From positions 51,764 through 115,763 of the forward strand of contig ONMF01000015.1 in NCBI GenBank assembly GCA_900318865.1: a stretch of DNA of 64,000 nucleotides, given 5' to 3'. Under the pieces are notes generated by a model. The model was not told the DNA's origin. It was given only the letters and a program-made list of their open reading frames with translations, and did no database searches. The DNA is from an uncultured Prevotellaceae bacterium. Its GTDB lineage: Bacteria > Bacteroidota > Bacteroidia > Bacteroidales > Muribaculaceae. A program made the position numbers and the translations under genes. Of the stretch, positions 9,310-18,496 are shown one piece after another; within the stretch, counting starts at the first letter, position 1; every line of letters begins with the position of its first letter.

Positions 9310-9425
9310 TTTTTGAGAACAAGGTCAAAACCAGCATTACACATAATCGGCTGATTTATTTTGCTTTATGAAATTTATATGTTGTAAAACATAAAATATT
9401 CAACCTCAACTTGGCGATTTTTGCC

Positions 9426-9433
9426 TACTTTTG
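9426..9433 (+). promoter_or_regulatory. -7 promoter box of the sensor-regulator gene
   Basis: TACTTTTG matches TAnnTTTG and lies 24 bases before the ATG at 9458. An in-frame TTG overlaps this box, so the TTG cannot be the true start; this fixes the start at 9458. No clear -33 box was found. Confidence 0.6.
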
Positions 9434-9457
9434 CAACTCAAGAAAACCACACAAGCC

Positions 9458-12343
9458 ATGAGACTATATCTTTCTGTTTTTTTGCTCACTCTATTCGGCG
9501 CGATTGCACCGGCGCAACGCCCGCTACTCTATAACTTCACGCCACAGGACTACAATGGCGGCACCCAGAACTGGTGCATCAGCAAGACCACCGACAACCG
9601 CCTGCTCTTTGCCAACAACCAGGGGCTCATCAGCTACGACAGCCAGTTGTGGCACAGAATGCCGTTGCCCAACTACTCCTCGGTGTGGGCGGTCTATTAC
9701 GATGAGGCGCGCGCCTGCGCTTGGGTGGGAGGAACTGGCGAAGCGGGTTATTTTGCCCACGACAAGGCCACGCACACCATTGTCTATCACTCCATCATCG
9801 GCGACCTGCCGGCCGGCAAGCGCGACGTGGGCGAGGTGTGGCGCATCATGCCGTGGAAAAACGGCCTGGTGTTCCAGTGCCGCCAATGCGTGCTGCTGCG
9901 CAGCGACAAGGGGGCACTCACCGTGGTGCCATCGGAGCATCTGATTGACTGCTCGGCAGTGGTCGACGGACGGCTGCTGGTAGCCACCAAGCAAGGCGTC
10001 TTCGAGGTAGTGAACGGGCAGATGGTGCAGCAACAAGGCTGTGAAACGCTCGTCGGAAAAACCATTCGCTCAATGCTGCCGCTCGACAACGGCACCATGG
10101 TCATCGCCACCAGCAACGACGGTGCCTACATCTATGATGGCGACTCCCTGAAACCGCTGTTGATGGACATCACGCCGTTTTTAAAACAGAACGAGGTGTT
10201 TTGTGCCGCCATTCAGGGCAAGCAACTGGCTTTCGGCACGGTGCACTGCGGCGCAGTTATCAAAAATCTGGAAACGGGAACCACACAGTACGCCAACATG
10301 GCCACCGGATTGAAAAACAACACCGTGCTCAGCATGAAATTCGACGAGCTGAACAATCTGTGGCTGGGACTGGACCAAGGATTGGCCTACGTAATGCCCG
10401 GCTCGCCCTACGGCAACCTGCTCACCGACGTGAACAACATCGGCACCGGATACACTTCGCTCGTGTGGGACGGACGGCTCTACCTGGGCACCAACCAGGG
10501 TGTCTATTACCTGCCCCACCCCATCCCTAACAGCGCCATCCCGCCTGCACCCATACCCATCGTGGGACTGAGCGGACAAGCCTGGCGGCTCACAGCCATC
10601 GACGGCACACTGCTTTGCGGCAACGACCACGGGGCTTACACCATCGTGGGGGGCATTGCGGCACCCATTGCCGGCCCCGAAGGCACCTGGAACTTCATCG
10701 AGCTGACGCGGCACCCGGGGCGTGTGCTGGCTTGCGACTACCGCTCGCTCTACGTGCTGGAACGCACAGCGGGCGGGGGCTTTCGCTTTGTGGGACGCGT
10801 GAGTGGCTTTGACCAAACCAGCGCATCGTTCATCGAGGACAGCGACGGAACCATCTGGCTCAGCCACTGGCAGAAGGGTATCTACCACCTGTGGCTGAGC
10901 GACGACTGCCTGCGGGTGACCAAGAGCGAGCGGTTCGACAAGAACCACGGCCTGCTGGTCGACGACAACAACATCCTGTGCCGGGTGGACGGAAAAATCT
11001 ACATTTCATCGGTCGACGGATTTCACACCTACGACCACAGCACCCACCAGCTGCGGGCTGCCGAGTGGCTCACCAAACTTTTCGGTAGCATGGGCCAATC
11101 GCTCAACGTCTACGAAACGCCATCGCGCCATCTGTGGGCCTACAACAGCAGCTATGTGGCCGTGGCACGCCCCGCCGCAAGCGGCTACGAGGCCGACACG
11201 CTGTCCTACCAGGCCTTGAGCAACCGGCTGCAGATGGCTCTGGGCAATTTCAGTTCACTCGACTCGGCACACACCATCCTCAATTGCGGGTCGGGCTTCA
11301 TCATCGCCGCCAACCGCTATTCGGCCGTGCCGAGCAACCACCGGGTGGTGTTACGCAGCCTTTACGCCATGAGCGACACCGATAGCCTGACGCTGCATTT
11401 TCCCATCGATGACCGAGAGCCCGAGGTGACCATTCCTCACGACCATAACTCGCTCACTTTCAATTTTGTCATGCCCGAATATGTGCGCACCAGCGACATC
11501 AGCTACCGCTGCTTCCTCGAGGGCTACGACAGCAAGTGGGGCGGGCCGCAAGAGCAACCATTCAAGACCTACACCCAGCTGCCGGGAGGCAATTACCGCT
11601 TTCACATCGAGGCCACCAATCAAGTGAGCGGACACACCGACACACTGGTGGTGAAACTCAGGGTCAAGCCGGCATGGTACGAGACATGGTGGGCATGGAT
11701 GCTCTACGTCATGGCGGCTGGTGCAGCGGCATGGATGGTGGCAAAAGTGGTGCAGCGGCGACAGGCACGCAAAATCGCACTCATGGAGAAGGAAAATGAA
11801 CGCCAGATGCGCGAGCAGCAAGCCCAATTCGAGCTGGAACGGCACCGCAAGGAGAGTGAGCTGGCCCATCTGCGCAGCGACCAGCTGGAGATGGAACTGA
11901 AGCACAAATCGAGCGAGCTGGCCGACAGCACCATGAATCTGGTGAGAAAAAACGACATGCTGCAACTGCTCGACGGACAGATGGAGGAACTGGCCACCAC
12001 GCTGTGGAAAGAAGACAACAAAGCCATGCTGGTGAAAAAAATCAACGCCATCCGTCACGACATCAAAACCAACATCAAGGAAGACGAAAACTGGGAGCGC
12101 TTTGAGGAAAATTTCAATCTGGTATACGACAACTTCATGATTCGGCTCGTTGAGCAGTTCCCAGACCTGAAAATTACCGATAAAAAGCTATGCGCCTATC
12201 TGCGCATGGGACTCACCAGCAAGGAAATGGCCTCGCTGCTCAACACCAGTGTCCGCTCGGTGGAAACGGCGCGCTACCGCCTGCGTAAAAAACTGAACCT
12301 CGAGGCCGGCGACAATCTCACCGACTTCATCCAGCATTTCTAA
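9458..12343 (+). CDS. Propeller / Y_Y_Y sensor fused to a LuxR-type HTH regulator
   Basis: 961 residues. Signal peptide or first membrane anchor at 1-20, two-component-regulator-type beta-propeller repeats over about 25-640, a Y_Y_Y domain around 670-730 (ISYRCFLEGYDSKWGG, LPGGNYRFHIEATN), one transmembrane helix at about 742-765 (WWAWMLYVMAAGAAAWMV), a long coiled coil, and a C-terminal HTH with KLCAYLRMGLTSKEMASLL and VRSVETARYRLRKKL. No HisKA, HATPase or receiver domain is present, so it differs from hybrid two-component PUL regulators. It probably senses a glycan fragment in the periplasm and binds DNA from the membrane. It is divergent from susC and so the likely regulator of that operon. 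The HAD gene follows after 8 bases. Confidence 0.88.
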   Translation: MRLYLSVFLLTLFGAIAPAQRPLLYNFTPQDYNGGTQNWCISKTTDNRLLFANNQGLISYDSQLWHRMPLPNYSSVWAVYYDEARACAWVGGTGEAGYFAHDKATHTIVYHSIIGDLPAGKRDVGEVWRIMPWKNGLVFQCRQCVLLRSDKGALTVVPSEHLIDCSAVVDGRLLVATKQGVFEVVNGQMVQQQGCETLVGKTIRSMLPLDNGTMVIATSNDGAYIYDGDSLKPLLMDITPFLKQNEVFCAAIQGKQLAFGTVHCGAVIKNLETGTTQYANMATGLKNNTVLSMKFDELNNLWLGLDQGLAYVMPGSPYGNLLTDVNNIGTGYTSLVWDGRLYLGTNQGVYYLPHPIPNSAIPPAPIPIVGLSGQAWRLTAIDGTLLCGNDHGAYTIVGGIAAPIAGPEGTWNFIELTRHPGRVLACDYRSLYVLERTAGGGFRFVGRVSGFDQTSASFIEDSDGTIWLSHWQKGIYHLWLSDDCLRVTKSERFDKNHGLLVDDNNILCRVDGKIYISSVDGFHTYDHSTHQLRAAEWLTKLFGSMGQSLNVYETPSRHLWAYNSSYVAVARPAASGYEADTLSYQALSNRLQMALGNFSSLDSAHTILNCGSGFIIAANRYSAVPSNHRVVLRSLYAMSDTDSLTLHFPIDDREPEVTIPHDHNSLTFNFVMPEYVRTSDISYRCFLEGYDSKWGGPQEQPFKTYTQLPGGNYRFHIEATNQVSGHTDTLVVKLRVKPAWYETWWAWMLYVMAAGAAAWMVAKVVQRRQARKIALMEKENERQMREQQAQFELERHRKESELAHLRSDQLEMELKHKSSELADSTMNLVRKNDMLQLLDGQMEELATTLWKEDNKAMLVKKINAIRHDIKTNIKEDENWERFEENFNLVYDNFMIRLVEQFPDLKITDKKLCAYLRMGLTSKEMASLLNTSVRSVETARYRLRKKLNLEAGDNLTDFIQHF

Positions 12344-12351
12344 TCAAGAAC

Positions 12352-13197
12352 ATGACAATAAACACCAAAACACTCTATGTGAGCGACTTGGACGGAACCT
12401 TGCTGGGTGCCGACTCACGGCTCTCGGCCGGCAGTGCCCGGCTGCTCAACCACCTCATCACCGAGCACGGCGCACTGTTCACCGTGGCCACGGCGCGCAC
12501 ACCGGCCACCGTGGTGCCGCTGATGCAGCAGGTGGAAGCAACGCTGCCCTTCATCGTCATCGGAGGAGCGGCCCTGTGGAATGTGCAGCAGAATGCCTAC
12601 GAGCAGGCACGACCCATCAAGCCCGACACCGTTCTAACCATTGCCGACGCCTTCGAGCGCAACTCGTTACACCCGTTCATCTACCGGCAGCACGGCTCGC
12701 TGCTTCACACCCATCACTTCGGCCCGATGAGCGACCAGGAGAGCCGGTTTGTGGCTCAGCGCCAAAACCTGCCCCTGAAACGCTTTTTTCTCGATGACGC
12801 CCATTATCGCACCAGCCCCGACCCGGCGCTGCTCATCTTCTCCATGAACAAATACCGCGTGCTGAAGGGCATCGTCGACGAAGTGATGCCACAAGTGCAG
12901 TGCGAGGTGATGCTCTACCACGACATCTTCGACCCCGACGACGGCTACCTGGAAATCTGCGCACCGGGGACAACCAAGGCACTTGCCATCAAGCGACTCG
13001 CCAAGCGGCTGGGTGTGGAACGCGTGGTGGTCTTCGGCGACAACCGCAACGACATCGCCATGATGCGGGCAGCCACATGGAGCGTGGCGGTGGACAACGC
13101 TTTCGACGAGGTGAAAGCCGCGGCCCACGAAATCACCGGCCCCAATACGGCCGATGCCGTGCCACACTGGATTCTTAATGACTTGCTACAAAGATAA
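12352..13197 (+). CDS. Cof-type HAD-superfamily phosphatase
   Basis: 281 residues, typical length for the Cof/YidA subfamily. Motif I is SDLDGTLLG (nucleophile Asp12, acid Asp14), the C2-type cap lies in the middle, and motif IV is VVVFGDNRNDIAMMRAA, followed by the usual AVDNAFDEVKAAAHEITG. Relatives dephosphorylate sugar phosphates, nucleotides or cofactors such as pyridoxal phosphate; the substrate cannot be read from sequence. It follows the regulator by 8 bases and is probably co-transcribed. Link to the glucan locus is possible (sugar-phosphate clearance) but unproven. Confidence 0.92.
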   Translation: MTINTKTLYVSDLDGTLLGADSRLSAGSARLLNHLITEHGALFTVATARTPATVVPLMQQVEATLPFIVIGGAALWNVQQNAYEQARPIKPDTVLTIADAFERNSLHPFIYRQHGSLLHTHHFGPMSDQESRFVAQRQNLPLKRFFLDDAHYRTSPDPALLIFSMNKYRVLKGIVDEVMPQVQCEVMLYHDIFDPDDGYLEICAPGTTKALAIKRLAKRLGVERVVVFGDNRNDIAMMRAATWSVAVDNAFDEVKAAAHEITGPNTADAVPHWILNDLLQR

Positions 13198-13251
13198 CCG
13201 CCCCTATGGTATTGAGTTGCAGGAGGATTTCTACTTATCAATATTTTTTTG

Positions 13252-13259
13252 TATTTTTG
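13252..13259 (+). promoter_or_regulatory. -7 promoter box of the histidine kinase gene
   Basis: TATTTTTG matches TAnnTTTG. Expected transcription start is about 13266, which places the kinase start downstream of it rather than at the earlier in-frame ATGs inside the HAD gene. No firm -33 box. Confidence 0.5.
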
Positions 13260-13276
13260 TGACCATCGTGGCCAAT

Positions 13277-14500
13277 TTGAGAAACATATACGATTCGCGG
13301 CGCATCTGGAAAATTGCCCTTATCGCCATCTCGATAACACTCGTGGCAGCTTTCCTCTACATCTCCAACCGCCTGGTAAAAGACCTGGCGGCGCAGGAGC
13401 GCGACCGCATGGAAATCTGGGCCAGCGCCACGCAGGAACTCGCCACGATGAACACCGAGCCGGTCGACAGCCTGGGCAACCCGCCGCCCATGACCGATGT
13501 GGACTTCCTGCTTTCCATCATCGAGGGAAACCGCACCATTCCGGTGCTGCTGGTGGATGACGATGACAACATCTTGCAGCACCGCAATTTCCGTCTGCCC
13601 GAGCCGGTGGACAGCATGAACCCCTACGACATCTCGCCGGCCAACATGGCGTTTCTCAAGAAAAAACTGCAGACCCTCAAGGGCGGCACCAATTCCATCG
13701 AGATAAAAATCGACCCCACCACCACACAGCATCTCTACTACGAGGATTCCACCGTGCTTCGACGGCTGGCCTATTACCCCTACATCCAACTGGCGGTGCT
13801 GCTCATCTTCATCGCCGTAGCCTATTTTGCGCTCATCAGTGTCAAGAAGGCCGAACAGAACAAAGTGTGGGTGGGATTGTCGAAGGAAACGGCGCACCAG
13901 CTGGGCACGCCCATCTCATCGCTCATGGCCTGGACGCAGATGCTCGAATCGATGGGCGTGGAAAAGGAAATCGTCAACGACATGGACAAGGACGTACACC
14001 GCCTGGCCATGATTGCCGACCGCTTCTCAAAAATCGGCTCCATGCCCGACAAGGAACTGGCCTATGTCAACGAGGCTGTGACAAGCAGCCTGGAATACAT
14101 GCGCACCCGCATCCCCAAGCGTGTGGTTCTCACCATCGGCACCAATGATGACACCAACTGCGGTGTGATGCTTTGCTTGCCGCTGTTTGCCTGGGTGATG
14201 GAAAACCTCACCAAGAACGCGGTCGACGCCATGGACGGCGAGGGAAGGCTCGACATCGATGTCGGCAGCGACGAGCACAATGCCTTGATTCTCGTGCGCG
14301 ACACCGGAAAGGGCATCGCACGCAAAAACTTCAAGAACGTCTTCAACCCGGGATTCACCACCAAAAAGCGTGGATGGGGACTGGGATTGACTCTGGTGAA
14401 GCGCATCATCGAGGAATACCACGGCGGACGCATCTACGTCAAGGACTCCGAACTGGGGCGCGGCACCACCTTTGCCATCGAGATACCAAAAATCACCTAA
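13277..14500 (+). CDS. Membrane sensor histidine kinase without a partner regulator nearby
   Basis: 407 residues from a TTG start that gives (M)RNIYDSRRIWKIALI; a GTG at 13268 is an alternative, and in-frame ATGs at 13154 and 13178 lie inside the upstream gene and before the promoter. A first membrane helix (about 12-34), a roughly 145-residue extracytoplasmic loop, and a second helix (about 175-198: AVLLIFIAVAYFALI) frame the sensor. The cytoplasmic part has the H box KETAHQLGTPISSL, N box ENLTKNAVDAM, G1 DTGKGI and G2 GWGLGLTLVKRI. No response regulator is seen within the window, so the target is unknown. The MBL hydrolase follows after 12 bases and is probably co-transcribed. Confidence 0.9.
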   Translation: MRNIYDSRRIWKIALIAISITLVAAFLYISNRLVKDLAAQERDRMEIWASATQELATMNTEPVDSLGNPPPMTDVDFLLSIIEGNRTIPVLLVDDDDNILQHRNFRLPEPVDSMNPYDISPANMAFLKKKLQTLKGGTNSIEIKIDPTTTQHLYYEDSTVLRRLAYYPYIQLAVLLIFIAVAYFALISVKKAEQNKVWVGLSKETAHQLGTPISSLMAWTQMLESMGVEKEIVNDMDKDVHRLAMIADRFSKIGSMPDKELAYVNEAVTSSLEYMRTRIPKRVVLTIGTNDDTNCGVMLCLPLFAWVMENLTKNAVDAMDGEGRLDIDVGSDEHNALILVRDTGKGIARKNFKNVFNPGFTTKKRGWGLGLTLVKRIIEEYHGGRIYVKDSELGRGTTFAIEIPKIT

Positions 14501-14512
14501 CAACCCACCACC

Positions 14513-15325
14513 ATGCCTTCCTCCTCACAACTCATCATGCTCGGCACAGGCAACGCCATGTGCACACGGTGCTACAACACCTGTTTTTATCTGCGCACAC
14601 CCGGCGGGGGCCTCATGGTGGACGCCGGTGGCGGAAACGGCATCTTCCGCCAGCTCTACAAGGCGCACGTCACCGTGGAGGAAGTGAGGAACCTGTTTGT
14701 CACCCATGTCCACACCGACCATATCCTGGGAGTGGTGTGGATGGTGCGCAAAATCTCACCCATGATTCACAAGGGCCGCCACACAGCACCGTTCACCATC
14801 TACTGCAACGCTGAAGTGGCCGATGCCGTGCGCACCATCTGCCGCCTCACCATGCCGCGGAAAATTTGCAGCGCGCTCGACGACACCATCATCCTGCGCG
14901 AGGTTACCGACGGCGAAACTCTCACCATCGACGACATGGAGGTCACTTTTTTCGACATTGGCACCATCAAGACCAAGCAATTCGGCTTCAGTGCCATCTT
15001 GCCCGACGGCCAACGCGTAACCTGCCTGGGCGATGAGCCCTACAACCCTGTGGCCGAGCAATATGCCCGCGAGGCCGACTGGCTGCTGTGCGAGGCGTTC
15101 TGCCTCTACGGCGACCGCGCGCAATTCAACCCCTATGAGAAAAATCACTCCACTGCCCTCGATGCCGGGCAAACGGCTCAACAGCTGGGCGTGAAAAACC
15201 TGTTGCTCTACCACACCGAGGACACCCATCTGGCCACACGGCATCAAGCTTACGCCACCGAGGCCGCCAGCCACTTCACCGGCCGCATCGTCGTCCCCGA
15301 CGACCTCGAAACCATCGACCTCTGA
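14513..15325 (+). CDS. Metallo-beta-lactamase-fold hydrolase (RNase Z-like)
   Basis: 270 residues. The metal-binding motif is VTHVHTDHILGVV (HxHxDH), preceded by GTGNAMCTRCYNTCFYL at the N-terminus. Further ligands are GDEPYNP in the middle and YHTEDTH near the C-terminus. Overall order resembles RNase Z/arylsulfatase-like and phosphonate PhnP-like MBL proteins, but the cysteine-rich N-terminus and short length leave substrate unclear. It lies 12 bases after the histidine kinase. Hydrolase fold is certain, reaction unknown. Confidence 0.85.
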   Translation: MPSSSQLIMLGTGNAMCTRCYNTCFYLRTPGGGLMVDAGGGNGIFRQLYKAHVTVEEVRNLFVTHVHTDHILGVVWMVRKISPMIHKGRHTAPFTIYCNAEVADAVRTICRLTMPRKICSALDDTIILREVTDGETLTIDDMEVTFFDIGTIKTKQFGFSAILPDGQRVTCLGDEPYNPVAEQYAREADWLLCEAFCLYGDRAQFNPYEKNHSTALDAGQTAQQLGVKNLLLYHTEDTHLATRHQAYATEAASHFTGRIVVPDDLETIDL

Positions 15326-15372
15326 CCACCACCTTCTCCCCGGGCCCATTTTTACTGAATATCCGATTAGTA

Positions 15373-15404
15373 TTTGCATAAAAACTGAAAAAACAGTAAT
15401 TTTG
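15373..15404 (+). promoter_or_regulatory. Promoter of the polyferredoxin / aldo-keto reductase pair
   Basis: TTTG at 15373-15376 and TAATTTTG at 15397-15404 are separated by 20 bases, a near-ideal Bacteroidetes promoter. Expected start is near 15411, about 35 bases before the ATG at 15446. Confidence 0.75.
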
Positions 15405-15445
15405 TGCTAAATCTTTCATAAACTGTTTACACACCTTATTCTTTC

Positions 15446-16924
15446 ATGCTACGGAAAATCCGCATTATTCTCGCCACGGTGATGATGACACTCATCACTC
15501 TGCTCTTGCTCGATTTCACAGGCACAGTCCATCACTGGATGGGATGGGTGGCCAAAATTCAGTTTCTGCCGGCTGTGCTGGCACTCAATGTGGTAGTGGT
15601 GGCAGCACTGGTGCTGCTCACGCTCGTTTTCGGGCGCATCTACTGCTCGGTGATTTGCCCGCTGGGTATCATGCAGGACCTGCTGTCGAGCATGAACCGC
15701 AAGAAAAACCACTTCAGCTACTCTCCCGAAAAGCGATGGCTGCGCTACGGCGTGTTGGCAGTGTTTCTGGCGGCGCTGGCAGCCGGCGTGGGAGCCATCG
15801 TGGCCCTGCTGGCGCCTTACAGCGCCTACGGGCGCATCGTGACCGGCCTGCTTCAACCGCTCTACATCTGGGGTAACAACGGGCTGGCGGCCATCGCCGA
15901 GCACTATGAGAGCTACGCCTTCTATAGCCGCGACGTGTGGCTGCGCGGCGCCCCCACACTGATTGTGGCCGTGTTCACACTGGTGCTGCTGGCCGTGCTG
16001 GCCTGGCATGGTGGACGCACCTATTGCAACACCATCTGCCCCGTGGGCACCGTGCTGAGCTGGCTGGCCCGCTTCTCATGGTTCAAGGTCTATATCGACA
16101 CTGACAAATGCCGCAATTGCAGCCTCTGCAGCAAGAACTGCAAGGCCAGCTGCATCGACTACAGGAACCATCGTGTGGACTACAGCCGGTGCGTGACGTG
16201 CGGCAACTGCCTGGAGAAATGCGAATTTGGCGCGTTGCGCTATGGCCGCCCCATGAAGCAGCCGGCCACACAGCCGGCGCCTGACCAGCAACCCGACACC
16301 GCACGACGTGCATTCCTGGTAGGTGGCTCCATTGTGGCAGCTGATGCTGCACTGGCACAAGCAGGCAAGAAAGTCGATGGCGGGTTGGCCGTTATCATCG
16401 ACAAAAAACAGCCCAAGCGCACCACTCCCATCACGCCGCCAGGCTCAATCAGCGCGGCCAACATGGCTCGCCACTGCACGGCCTGCCAGCTGTGCGTGGC
16501 CCAGTGCCCCAACGACGTGCTGCGCCCCAGCACCGACCTCAAGACCTTCATGCAACCCGTCATGAGCTACGAGCGCGGATACTGCCGCCCCGAGTGCCAC
16601 CACTGCTCACAAGTGTGCCCGTCAGGGGCCATCCGCCCCATCGGCCATGCCGCCAAGGCCTCTACACAGATTGGCCACGCTGTGTGGATCAAGGATAACT
16701 GCGTGGTTCTCACCGACGGCGTGTCGTGCGGCAACTGCGCGCGCCACTGCCCGTCGGGGGCTATCATGATGGTGCCGCTCGACCCCGATGACGACACGTC
16801 GCCCATGGTGCCCGCCGTGGACCGCTCGCGCTGCATCGGCTGCGGTGCCTGCGAATATGTGTGCCCGGCCCGCCCATTCTCGGCCATCTACGTCGAGGGG
16901 CATGAGCAACATCAGGAAATTTGA
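15446..16924 (+). CDS. Membrane polyferredoxin of the NapH/RdxA type
   Basis: 492 residues. The N-terminal part has several membrane helices (about 5-25, 38-60, 95-125, 170-190) with two CxxxCP-type motifs, CSVICPLGIMQD and CNTICPVGTVLSW, as in NapH/NosR/RdxA proteins. The cytoplasmic part holds repeated 4Fe-4S clusters, CRNCSLCSKNC, CVTCGNCLEKC, CTACQLCVAQC, CHHCSQVCPSG, CGNCARHCPSG and CIGCGACEYVCPAR. An RRAFLVGGSIVAA segment in the middle resembles a Tat-like signal and may mark fusion of two proteins. It probably passes electrons between quinones and a partner oxidoreductase; the aldo/keto reductase-ferredoxin protein follows after 34 bases and is the best candidate partner. Confidence 0.85.
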   Translation: MLRKIRIILATVMMTLITLLLLDFTGTVHHWMGWVAKIQFLPAVLALNVVVVAALVLLTLVFGRIYCSVICPLGIMQDLLSSMNRKKNHFSYSPEKRWLRYGVLAVFLAALAAGVGAIVALLAPYSAYGRIVTGLLQPLYIWGNNGLAAIAEHYESYAFYSRDVWLRGAPTLIVAVFTLVLLAVLAWHGGRTYCNTICPVGTVLSWLARFSWFKVYIDTDKCRNCSLCSKNCKASCIDYRNHRVDYSRCVTCGNCLEKCEFGALRYGRPMKQPATQPAPDQQPDTARRAFLVGGSIVAADAALAQAGKKVDGGLAVIIDKKQPKRTTPITPPGSISAANMARHCTACQLCVAQCPNDVLRPSTDLKTFMQPVMSYERGYCRPECHHCSQVCPSGAIRPIGHAAKASTQIGHAVWIKDNCVVLTDGVSCGNCARHCPSGAIMMVPLDPDDDTSPMVPAVDRSRCIGCGACEYVCPARPFSAIYVEGHEQHQEI

Positions 16925-16958
16925 TTTATTCACTCCACCGGAAAACACCTCACCGAAC

Positions 16959-18401
16959 ATGAACGAGAAAAAAATATTGTCGCGCCGCACATTTCTCAAA
17001 GCCCTCGGAGTGGGCACCGCCACCGCTGCCGTGCCTTCTATCGTGGGATGTGCCACCGCCGACCACCAAGAATCGCCCCAAGAACCTCCTGTGGGCAAAA
17101 TGACCTACCGCATCAACCACAACACCGGCGACCGCGTGTCGCTGCTGGGCTACGGCATGATGCGCCTCCCCACTGTGGGGGCGCAAGCCAGCGCACGCGA
17201 GGACGGGGATGCCGAAATCGACCAAGAAATGGTCAATCGCCAGGTGGACTACGCCATTGAGCATGGCGTCAACTACTTCGACACATCGCCGGCCTACTGC
17301 AAAGGCCGCAGCGAGCATTGCACCGGCATAGCGCTCGCCCGGCACAAGCGCGAAGAGTTCTTTATCGCCACCAAATTGTCGAATTTCAGCCCCGAGACGC
17401 AATCACGCGCCGCAAGCATCGAGATGTTCCAAAACTCGCTACGCGAGCTGCAGGTCACCTATATCGACTACTTGCTGCTGCACAGCATCGGAGGCGGCAG
17501 CGATGCCATGCAGGAGTTCAACCGCCGCTATATCGACAACGGCATCCTGCAATACCTCATCGAGCAAAAACAAAAAGGCACCATTCGCAATCTGGGTTTC
17601 AGCTATCACGGCGACATCGCCATTTTCGACCTCGCGCTGCAGATGCACGACCGAGGAGAGGTGCACTGGGATTTCGTGCAAATCGAGCTCAACTATCTCG
17701 ACTGGCGGCATGCCAAGGAAATCAACGACCGCAACACCAATGCTGAGTACCTTTACGGCGAACTCGTGAAGCGCGACATCCCGGCCGTCATCATGGAGCC
17801 GCTATTGGGCGGACGACTGGCCAAACTGCCCGACCCGCTGGCGAAGAGGCTGTTGCAGCGCGACCCCGAGCGCAGCGTGGCCTCCTGGGCGTTCCGCTAT
17901 GCCGGCACCTATCCCAAGGTGCTCACCGTGCTCAGCGGCATGACCTTCATGGAGCACCTCAAGGACAACCTGCTCACCTACAGCCCCTTGAAACCGCTCA
18001 CCAAAGAAGAGATGCAATTCCTTGAGGGCGTGGCATCCGACCTGGTAAGCTACAACACCATCCCGTGCAACGACTGCAAGTACTGCATGCCCTGCCCCTA
18101 CGGCATCGACATACCGGCCATTTTTGTTCACTACAACAAATGCCTGAGCGAGGACAACGCGCCTCACGACCGCATGGACCCCGACTATGCCGAGCGCCGG
18201 CGCGCCTTCCTGGTGGGATACGACCGTGCCGTGCCCCGTCTGCGTCAGGCCGACCACTGCATCGGCTGTGGACAGTGCGAGCCCCATTGCCCGCAGCGCA
18301 TACGCATCCCGCAGGAGTTGCGCCGCATCAGTGAATATGCCGAGACCCTGCGCCGCGAAAAACCCGGTCATCACCATCCCGACGCGCCCAAGCCACAGTA
18401 A
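16959..18401 (+). CDS. Tat-exported aldo/keto reductase with C-terminal 4Fe-4S ferredoxin domain
   Basis: 480 residues. The ATG at 16959 puts the twin-arginine motif SRRTFLKALG close to the N-terminus, with a hydrophobic stretch and then GCAT, a possible lipobox; an earlier ATG at 16902 overlaps the polyferredoxin gene. Residues about 35-350 form an aldo/keto reductase barrel: GYGMMRLPT, YFDTSPAYCKGRSE, with the Tyr and His-containing active-site segments (DYLLLHSIGG). The C-terminal part has CNDCKYCMPCPYGIDIP and CIGCGQCEPHCPQRIRIP, two 4Fe-4S clusters. Such fused proteins are common in Bacteroidetes but their substrate is unknown. Shared promoter with the polyferredoxin suggests an envelope electron-transfer pair. 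Confidence 0.88.
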   Translation: MNEKKILSRRTFLKALGVGTATAAVPSIVGCATADHQESPQEPPVGKMTYRINHNTGDRVSLLGYGMMRLPTVGAQASAREDGDAEIDQEMVNRQVDYAIEHGVNYFDTSPAYCKGRSEHCTGIALARHKREEFFIATKLSNFSPETQSRAASIEMFQNSLRELQVTYIDYLLLHSIGGGSDAMQEFNRRYIDNGILQYLIEQKQKGTIRNLGFSYHGDIAIFDLALQMHDRGEVHWDFVQIELNYLDWRHAKEINDRNTNAEYLYGELVKRDIPAVIMEPLLGGRLAKLPDPLAKRLLQRDPERSVASWAFRYAGTYPKVLTVLSGMTFMEHLKDNLLTYSPLKPLTKEEMQFLEGVASDLVSYNTIPCNDCKYCMPCPYGIDIPAIFVHYNKCLSEDNAPHDRMDPDYAERRRAFLVGYDRAVPRLRQADHCIGCGQCEPHCPQRIRIPQELRRISEYAETLRREKPGHHHPDAPKPQ

Positions 18402-18430
18402 TCTTCAGAATTTTCGTGGAATTCACAACA

Positions 18431-18474
18431 AAAAGTCCTCCCGGCATGGATTCTTATCCACCGGGAGGACTTTT
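18431..18474. terminator. Bidirectional terminator between aldo/keto reductase and metG
   Basis: 14-base perfect arms 18431-18444 and 18461-18474 (AAAAGTCCTCCCGG pairing with its complement). The terminal A and T runs let it end the convergent transcripts from both sides. Confidence 0.9.
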
Positions 18475-18496
18475 ATAGCTTGAGTGGCGGCGGGGC

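Noticed and set aside
9458..12343. Hybrid two-component system (HTCS)
   Set aside because: Propeller and Y_Y_Y are present but no HisKA, HATPase or receiver domain; only an HTH follows the coiled coil.
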